This document shows positions 58,752 to 64,000 of a DNA stretch of 64,000 nt, piece after piece. The stretch is from the NCBI GenBank assembly GCA_018061965.1, contig JAGOTG010000002.1, positions 62,001 to 126,000 on the forward strand. The letters are read 5' to 3'. Every line of letters begins with the position of its first letter. Within the stretch, counting starts at the first letter, position 1. Both the position numbers and the translations under genes were made by a program. Under the pieces are notes generated by a model. That model was not told the origin of the DNA, searched no databases, and saw only the letters and a list, made by a program, of their open reading frames with translations. Source of the stretch: Legionellaceae bacterium. GTDB taxonomy: Bacteria > Pseudomonadota > Gammaproteobacteria > Legionellales > Legionellaceae.

Positions 58752-59831
58752 ATGCATTGGATTTTAGCCGTTTTAGCCATTATGGTATGTCTCATACTCG
58801 TAGTAGGCGTCCACGAATTAGGTCATGCCTTGGTTGCACGCTGCTGTGGCGTGACGATTCAGGGGATTGCCATTGGTTTTGGTAAACCGCTCATGCGCCG
58901 GCATGATCGCAAGGGCCGCGAGTGGATCTGGGGAATATGGCCCATAGGGGGTTATGTCGATTTGCTCAATTCCCGCATTCATCTCGTGACAGCCCAACAA
59001 AAAAAGCATAGTTTTGATAAAAAACCCATCTGGATGCGCATCCTCATTTTGCTGGCAGGCAGTGGTGCAAATTTCGCAACAGCCTGGCTAGTGCTGACCT
59101 TATATTTTTTAATTGGCTATCAACAAACCTCTCCAGTAATTGCCGCAGTCAGACCCAATAGCCTCGCAGCAGCAGCACATTTGGCACCCGGAGAAAAATT
59201 CATTAAAATTGCCAATCACGCAACCCATTCATGGCAAGCAGTTGGAATGGAATTGGCCATGCATCTAGGTAAAAATCATGTGCCAATCACTGTCAAAAAA
59301 GCCAATGGGGTCATTCATCAAACACAGCTGAATTTACAAGGCTGGAATGACCACTATCACACCTATTCGTTATTAGCCCAAATCGGGTTAATACCCGATA
59401 ATGCAAAACTTCATAAACACACCGTTGCGGGTATTTCATTACCAAAAGCGATGCAGCATGCATGGCAAACCACGATAACGCTCTGCCATTTTTACCTGGT
59501 TCTCCTCAAACAAATTGTGACCAAAACTATCCCCTTTTTTCTCCTCCTGGGGCCAATCGGGATCTTCAGTAATATCATTGACTCATTCGTGCATGGCATA
59601 GCGGTTTTTTTATTTTTCATTGCACAATTCAATTTGGTCGTCGCAGTGTTTAATCTCCTGCCGATTCCCACTTTAGATGGCGGATCGATCGTGTACGCTA
59701 TCGTGGAAAAAATCCGGCGAAAACCCATGTCAGTTGCCTTAGAAGTCTTGATTTATCGCTTGATGCTCATCGGATTTGTGGTCGTCCTAGTCCAACTCAT
59801 TCTGAATGATGTACAGCGCTATTTCGGGTAA
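58752..59831 (+). CDS. M50 site-2 protease (RseP-like) with one PDZ domain
   Basis: 359 aa. Helix 1 carries the zinc motif HELGH (H21, E22, H25). GFGKPL and the membrane re-entrant PIGGYVDLL follow. A single PDZ-like region covers about residues 125-190 (AAVRPNSLAAAAHLAPGEKFIKI), and the third ligand is in NLLPIPTLDGGSI. E. coli RseP has about 450 residues and two PDZ domains. It is not beside dxr/bamA as RseP usually is, so it may be a second S2P cleaving a different anti-sigma or signal-peptide remnant. AAAAGGT precedes the ATG. Confidence 0.88.
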   Translation: MHWILAVLAIMVCLILVVGVHELGHALVARCCGVTIQGIAIGFGKPLMRRHDRKGREWIWGIWPIGGYVDLLNSRIHLVTAQQKKHSFDKKPIWMRILILLAGSGANFATAWLVLTLYFLIGYQQTSPVIAAVRPNSLAAAAHLAPGEKFIKIANHATHSWQAVGMELAMHLGKNHVPITVKKANGVIHQTQLNLQGWNDHYHTYSLLAQIGLIPDNAKLHKHTVAGISLPKAMQHAWQTTITLCHFYLVLLKQIVTKTIPFFLLLGPIGIFSNIIDSFVHGIAVFLFFIAQFNLVVAVFNLLPIPTLDGGSIVYAIVEKIRRKPMSVALEVLIYRLMLIGFVVVLVQLILNDVQRYFG

Positions 59832-59902
59832 TTGCAACCGCTTGCATAATATGCATCCTAATCTAGACTTAATAATAGGTCCAGACTAATAAGGTGCATA
59901 CC

Positions 59903-61135
59903 ATGAATAGCAAAGACAGACACGCGTATAAAAGAATCCCCGATTCAGATGAAAGCATCGGGGGGTACAACCCACCTTCCGACAAGCAAGCTGGCTATGA
60001 TGAAAACAGCTCAAAAGTTGTTTATACGGATACCCTTGGTACTGAAACCAATATACTCGCAAAAAACCTTCCCTTCCTTTTGCATGAATTACGCATGAAG
60101 GGCTCCCAAGGCTGGCATTTTTCCTCAATCTTTCAACACCGCGGCAAACCGATGCAAAATCTTGAAGCATTTGAAAATTCGCTCCAAAGCTCCCCTACTA
60201 CCGCATTATTAGATTATTGGCTATTAAGACTAGGCGGACATATTCGCTCATTAGACGCTCCCAAAACAGAAAATGAAGATGCTAAGTATCTTACAGATTT
60301 ATACCATAAACTGGCCGAAAAACTGACTTTGTATGAAACAGAAATGGGGAAATTAGCCAACAACCCATCACGCCATCAAAATCAACAACGCCAAAATTTA
60401 GTCTCAGATTTTCAACGAGAATGGCGGGAATTAGTTCAACCAGCAGTACAAAAATACAAACAAACAGACGTCAAAAACATTCTAAAAAATCTGGCTGCAG
60501 CATGCACAGGATTTGGATTACTTTGGTTGTTTTGTAAAAACATTTATCGCTTGTCCCAACGCAAAGGACTCGGATTATTTCAATTTGGGGAAGCGCATTC
60601 TAGAAAGGTTGAGCATTTGCAGAAATTATATGCAGAGATCGCGAGAGCCACGGAAAAGGATGGCACTGAGTTACAGAACTTCTTTACGCATGACATTGAA
60701 GATGCGCGCAGCTCTTGTGGTATTTTTTTGCAAACTTTGAACGAGCTGCAAGCACTGCTTGAGAGCGAAAAAACAGATGCCGTCTATACCGAAGGCGAGC
60801 AAGACGCTTTAGAGCTAACCCTAGCAGCATTTAAGGCACCATTCAATATCTTTACCCGAAAATTAGCGACTATAGATTCTAACTCACCCGATGCAGAAGT
60901 GACCCTAGGGGACATTCAGTTGGCTTTTATGAAAAACTGGCAAAAGGTTGTTGTAGATCAAGGCCTATCTACAAAAATCGGTACCGGCAGTCCTTTTCCG
61001 CAAGCCTGCCAGGAATTATTTGGAAAAATAATTAAGATTACTGAAGAATTTGGCAAAGAAATTGAACAAGCTCAAGCAGCTCGTGAGAGAAGACCCTCTT
61101 CTCCAAGTGGCTCATCAAACTCTAGTGAATACTAA
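59903..61135 (+). CDS. Orphan protein with one membrane segment and polar Ser/Glu tail
   Basis: I do not recognise this 410-aa protein. A polar N-terminus (KDRHAYKRIPDSDESIGG) and long helices are interrupted by one hydrophobic segment (about 195-215, LAAACTGFGLLWLFCKNIY). More helices follow, and an RRPSSPSGSSNSSEY C-terminus. AAGGTG is six bases before the ATG at 59903; the GTG at 59894 is within that site. The disordered Ser/Glu C-terminus is of the type seen on Dot/Icm substrates (inference). Confidence 0.72.
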   Translation: MNSKDRHAYKRIPDSDESIGGYNPPSDKQAGYDENSSKVVYTDTLGTETNILAKNLPFLLHELRMKGSQGWHFSSIFQHRGKPMQNLEAFENSLQSSPTTALLDYWLLRLGGHIRSLDAPKTENEDAKYLTDLYHKLAEKLTLYETEMGKLANNPSRHQNQQRQNLVSDFQREWRELVQPAVQKYKQTDVKNILKNLAAACTGFGLLWLFCKNIYRLSQRKGLGLFQFGEAHSRKVEHLQKLYAEIARATEKDGTELQNFFTHDIEDARSSCGIFLQTLNELQALLESEKTDAVYTEGEQDALELTLAAFKAPFNIFTRKLATIDSNSPDAEVTLGDIQLAFMKNWQKVVVDQGLSTKIGTGSPFPQACQELFGKIIKITEEFGKEIEQAQAARERRPSSPSGSSNSSEY

Positions 61136-61139
61136 AAAA

Positions 61140-61174
61140 ATAAGGTAACGTAAAGTTATTTTACGTTACCTTAT
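61140..61174 (-). terminator. Strong intrinsic terminator of the thioredoxin-like gene
   Basis: ATAAGGTAACGTAAA and TTTACGTTACCTTAT form a perfect 15-bp stem with loop GTTAT. On the minus strand it is followed at once by seven T residues (61139-61133), a classical terminator for the gene ending at 61365. It may also stop plus-strand transcription from the gene ending at 61135, though without a T-run. Confidence 0.75.
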
Positions 61175-61364
61175 CTCATCCTTGAATTAGGAACCATCCT
61201 AGTCCCTTCCCTGTGCATAGTCTGGCCATCCTTGGTTCCTACACACTATATAAACACTTTAAAGCACAACCTGGTCGCCGTCACTACTTAAATTCTGAAT
61301 CTGTTGTAAGAAATATCTCAAATCGTATAAGTCATCTTTCTTGACTTTACATTATGCGTTGTTA

Positions 61365-61736
61365 TTAATTATCCAGAAAATGCTCCAAGACTGCTTGAGG
61401 TCGGCTACCTTTCAAAATAGTTTGCATATTATTTTTATAAGTATAAGGATAGCCATCAATTTGTTGACCGCATACGCGCCACAAATCATCAGCAGCAACT
61501 TCATAAAACACCCAATTACTGTATTTATCTTGATTCGATACTTTTTCATAAACCGGCTTAAAGGCTCTGCAATGTGAACACCAAGTTGCATGAACCAGTA
61601 ATACGGTTTTAGGTTTTGCTAATTCAGCACAATCCGCTTCCGTAAACGGAATTAATTTTGCCAAAGTGACCAGGGGAAAAGACAACAAAGCTCCCAACAC
61701 AACCAACCTCAATGTTTTTGCATTCAATAACCGCAT
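61365..61736 (-). CDS. Secreted thioredoxin-fold protein
   Basis: 123 aa. An N-terminal signal or anchor (RLLNAKTLRLVVLGALLSFPLVTLA) is followed by a thioredoxin domain with active site ATWCSHCRAFKP (CSHC) and the segment IDGYPYTYKNN at the cis-Pro position. It is a probable periplasmic disulfide oxidoreductase. The ATG at 61736 has GGAG six bases upstream; an ATG at 61748 is in frame four codons earlier. The gene is followed by a strong terminator. Confidence 0.85.
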   Translation of the reverse strand: MRLLNAKTLRLVVLGALLSFPLVTLAKLIPFTEADCAELAKPKTVLLVHATWCSHCRAFKPVYEKVSNQDKYSNWVFYEVAADDLWRVCGQQIDGYPYTYKNNMQTILKGSRPQAVLEHFLDN

Positions 61737-61838
61737 ATTGCACTCCATTTTTGTTAAGGAGTGGATTGTATCACAAAATAAAAAACAGAAAATATTGAGC
61801 TATAATTAAACATAACAGGATTTTGGTAGCCCTAGTTT

Positions 61839-61876
61839 ACGTCATCCAGATCTCATCGAATTCCTCGGGATGACGT
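61839..61876. repeat. Hairpin of the ATGACGT family, copy 2
   Basis: ACGTCATCC (61839-61847) and GGATGACGT (61868-61876) form a 9-bp stem with a 20-nt loop, upstream of the 61914 gene. Same arms as 39007-39036. Confidence 0.6.
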
Positions 61877-61913
61877 ACCCCCTGCGGGGTTACAAATTTT
61901 TTAAGGATTTTAT

Positions 61914-63185
61914 ATGCTCGATGATACAGAAACATCATCTACAGAAGTGACATTATTGGGATTTCATTCTGCTGGTTGGACTGAATATATGCAACATTGT
62001 GCGGAAGCGCTACATCGTAAAATCTATAGTACAACGTATCCTATTTTTGATGCACACACTTCCCTATACAGTCGCGCTCATGATGAAACTGTTCTAGAAG
62101 CAAAATCGGTTTATAAAAGTAAAAGCCCAAAAAGCGTCGTATCTGCAATGAAACATTTGCACTCGAAACTACTAAAAATTGAAGACCCACGGACCAGAGC
62201 GGCCATTCTTGACTATGTTCTCTCTTCAGTTTTGGGACTTTCAGAAGAAGAAAAAATAACCATTATTACACAAATAGAAAATACAGCTAATCCAAATCAA
62301 ACCATGCTTCAGTATTTAATTGAAGAAACGAAAATCTGGGATCCCTCTGATGAAGAAACTGATTTAACAGGATATGCGTTTGCAAGAGCATTAGCCATGA
62401 ATCATGCTCTTCGCCATCTTTTTTTCGGCGAAGACGAAAAATTATCAAAAGAAGTTATCGAATGGTCAGGTTATGTTAATCTCGACTCAAAACCCATTGA
62501 ACTCCAAAGCGCTCTTGCTGCCTCGAAACGCATGGTTGTTGACACATTGCAAGAAAATCTCTACCGTTTACAGCGCGGCGAACCACTTCTATCGATTCAC
62601 GTGGTTACTTCTGCCGAAGACTCTGATAAAAATCCATTGTTCACGCCAGATTGGAATTTGGCGATAAATAAAATTGGATTTGTCTTAACCAATGCTGAAA
62701 TCAGAATGATTTATAAATTAATGCATGAGATTCCTGATCCGTTAATTCATCAAGTGATGATGCAAACGGTCGTATTTATCAAAAACTGCGATGGCGATTT
62801 TCAGACAACCGCAGCTCCTTGGGAAAATAATGAGGCAAACTGGGCAACAAGAACAAGATCGAAAGAAAAACCACCGCACCGTGAACGCGAGCATCATGTC
62901 ATACAGCCTTGGGTTAGAGAATTAATTTCTCTATCACAAGAAACCTCACAGCTACTGTCCAACAGACACTCCAATAGCTCGCAAGCGAGAGATACCTTGC
63001 CTGAAGAGGGAGCCATGTCTAGTAGACACGATGCAACTGACGCAGACGAATCGTTAAAAGCTCCTAGAGCAGGCTCGGTTGATACAACGCCACCTACTGA
63101 GCAGATTAAAGCAAAGCTAATTAAATTTAAAAGTGAAGGAAAGCCTGCATCAAGTTCCTTCAATCCAAGCACTCAGGGACATTAA
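61914..63185 (+). CDS. Orphan cytoplasmic-type protein with disordered C-terminus
   Basis: I do not recognise this 423-aa protein. Residues 1-310 are soluble and largely helical, with no membrane segment or signal peptide. The last 110 residues are polar and Ser/Pro/Glu-rich (SNSSQARDTLPEEG, SVDTTPPTEQ, SSSFNPSTQGH). AAGGA precedes the ATG by 7-8 nt. Architecture and tail fit an effector candidate; no catalytic motif is evident. A hairpin terminator follows. Confidence 0.72.
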   Translation: MLDDTETSSTEVTLLGFHSAGWTEYMQHCAEALHRKIYSTTYPIFDAHTSLYSRAHDETVLEAKSVYKSKSPKSVVSAMKHLHSKLLKIEDPRTRAAILDYVLSSVLGLSEEEKITIITQIENTANPNQTMLQYLIEETKIWDPSDEETDLTGYAFARALAMNHALRHLFFGEDEKLSKEVIEWSGYVNLDSKPIELQSALAASKRMVVDTLQENLYRLQRGEPLLSIHVVTSAEDSDKNPLFTPDWNLAINKIGFVLTNAEIRMIYKLMHEIPDPLIHQVMMQTVVFIKNCDGDFQTTAAPWENNEANWATRTRSKEKPPHREREHHVIQPWVRELISLSQETSQLLSNRHSNSSQARDTLPEEGAMSSRHDATDADESLKAPRAGSVDTTPPTEQIKAKLIKFKSEGKPASSSFNPSTQGH

Positions 63186-63221
63186 GCAATGAGTTTGCTC
63201 CGAGTCTAGCATCACAAAAAC

Positions 63222-63250
63222 CAATAAAAGATCACTGCGATCTTTTATTG
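63222..63250 (+). terminator. Hairpin terminator after the 61914-63185 gene
   Basis: CAATAAAAGATC and GATCTTTTATTG form a perfect 12-bp stem with loop ACTGC; the T-rich right arm may serve as the release tract. It is symmetrical and could act in both directions. Confidence 0.55.
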
Positions 63251-63276
63251 ATCACAAAATGCTTGTTTGTTATACT
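63248..63276 (+). promoter_or_regulatory. Promoter of the gene at the right edge
   Basis: TTGATC (63248-63253) and TATACT (63271-63276) with a 17-bp spacer; the -35 box overlaps the end of the preceding hairpin. The leader would be about 27 nt. Confidence 0.5.
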
Positions 63277-63309
63277 ATTGTCACAATAAAAGTTTTAATA
63301 GATGAGTAC

Positions 63310-64000
63310 ATGCCATACAAGCCCAAGATAACACCCGGGCAAGGATTGCTATTGTTGATACAACATTATCAGGATGATTCCAATAAAGTTAATCAGTTGA
63401 AAAAGTTATATCTCAGGGGGGCCTGCGATGGAGACAGCTGTATTGATTTGTGTACTTTTCTTATAGAAGAACCCTTGTTAGATGATTATGAATTAGTCAT
63501 CGATGAGCACAGCATTAATGCCGATCCCAGCCGCCGCTATTTTGAAACCCATTTGGCCTACGAAACATTGCAATATCAACTCCCCAATATGGCGTTACGT
63601 ACCTTGCGGTATTTCTACAGCAAAAGTGCTGCATTGGTAGATCAAAACATTTCTGAGCACAAGCGTAAAACCATTAACGAAGTATTCAAAGGCGAGTGCT
63701 TAGAACCCTCTTTTCAAAAAAAAGTAAACAGGCAGATCAATGCTTATATCAAACGCATCAAAGAAGGCAGTATTTTTCAAGATCTCAGTGAAGAAGCCAG
63801 AGAAAAAATCAAATGGCTGGTGAGGATTAACTACATGGGCATGGTGAATGGTTGGAGGCAAACTGATATGCCTATCAATATTTATCGGACTCATGACTGG
63901 TTCGTGAACAAAGGAAAAATCAGCCATACTACGGAACAATTGAGCACAGGTAATCAACATTTTGGCTTGATGAAAAGCTACATGCCCCTTGCGAGAAATG
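63310..64000 (+). CDS. Orphan protein, 3' end outside window (230 codons visible)
   Basis: An open frame from the ATG at 63310 (MPYKPKITPGQGLLLLIQHY) runs off the right edge without a stop. The visible part is soluble and helical with many charged residues (SEHKRKTINEVFKGE, LSEEAREKIKWLV). I recognise no family. It has its own promoter; an ATG at 63302 is in another frame. The continuous frame and the preceding terminator/promoter pair support a real gene. Confidence 0.75.
   Translation, partial: MPYKPKITPGQGLLLLIQHYQDDSNKVNQLKKLYLRGACDGDSCIDLCTFLIEEPLLDDYELVIDEHSINADPSRRYFETHLAYETLQYQLPNMALRTLRYFYSKSAALVDQNISEHKRKTINEVFKGECLEPSFQKKVNRQINAYIKRIKEGSIFQDLSEEAREKIKWLVRINYMGMVNGWRQTDMPINIYRTHDWFVNKGKISHTTEQLSTGNQHFGLMKSYMPLARN

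Noticed and set aside
1..64000. CRISPR array, rRNA operon, transposase gene or prophage
   Set aside because: No regularly spaced direct repeats, rRNA signatures, DDE/IS200-type transposase or phage structural genes were seen on either strand.

Overview
The window looks like chromosome from a host-associated or intracellular gammaproteobacterium of the Legionellales (Legionella, Coxiella, Berkiella or Aquicella type). The evidence is moderate AT richness, gammaproteobacterial operon orders (yibN-like/grxC/secB/gpsA, rlmD/relA, rnm/yciO, queA/tgt-like/yajC/secD/secF), and conserved housekeeping genes interspersed with large orphan proteins. Those orphans have eukaryote-like or protease/kinase-like folds, coiled coils, C-terminal membrane hairpins and polar Ser/Glu-rich tails, as is typical of Dot/Icm-type effector repertoires. 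No secretion-system gene is in the window, so effector status is inference.

Layout. 1-11503 (minus) is one uninterrupted reading frame of at least 3834 codons that leaves the left edge. It has LRR-like segments, an internal duplication and two AAA+ modules of the MoxR/midasin/dynein-related type. 11.6-16.5 kb carries argS and mutM facing the glutathione pair gshA-gshB. 16.6-18.75 kb is the rhodanese/grxC/secB/gpsA operon. 18.8-21.8 kb holds a hybrid histidine kinase flanked by an intact orphan gene and a decayed copy of that gene's 3' end. 21.9-26.1 kb has murI, an orphan, a DUF1704 (QEGLA/MATCAP-like) metallopeptidase and zapD. 26.1-30.6 kb is accessory: two divergent caspase-fold (C80-like) paralogues, one without its catalytic dyad, and an OTU-like protease candidate. 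30.8-37.75 kb has an L,D-transpeptidase, a cytochrome c5-like protein, recJ, a Mth938-like gene, relA and rlmD. 38-44.5 kb has an orphan membrane protein, a ChpS/ChpB-type toxin-antitoxin pair, rluB, trpS, yciO, rnm and an EamA transporter. 44.6-49.4 kb has a 1044-aa orphan, a tiny secreted Cys-rich protein and a kinase-fold protein. 50-55 kb is queA/TGT-like/yajC/secD/secF, with the tgt position occupied by a shortened protein that has lost the catalytic Asp. 55.2-59.8 kb has bcp, an APC antiporter, a POT peptide transporter and an M50 protease. 59.9-64 kb has orphans, a periplasmic thioredoxin-like protein and a partial gene.

Intergenic gaps hold several dispersed repeat families: a 55-bp palindrome built on GTAGGTTGGGCC, a 77-79-bp GC-rich repeat, a 144-bp MITE-like palindrome and short ATGACGT-type hairpins. 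I saw no tRNA, rRNA, CRISPR array or transposase gene.

Functionally, the housekeeping genes supply translation (argS, trpS, rluB, rlmD), envelope export (secB, secDF-yajC), redox balance (gshAB, grxC, bcp), peptidoglycan work (murI, L,D-transpeptidase), DNA repair (mutM, recJ) and stringent response (relA). Amino-acid and peptide importers (APC, POT, EamA) fit a nutrient-scavenging life in host cells. The orphans are the likely host-interaction layer.
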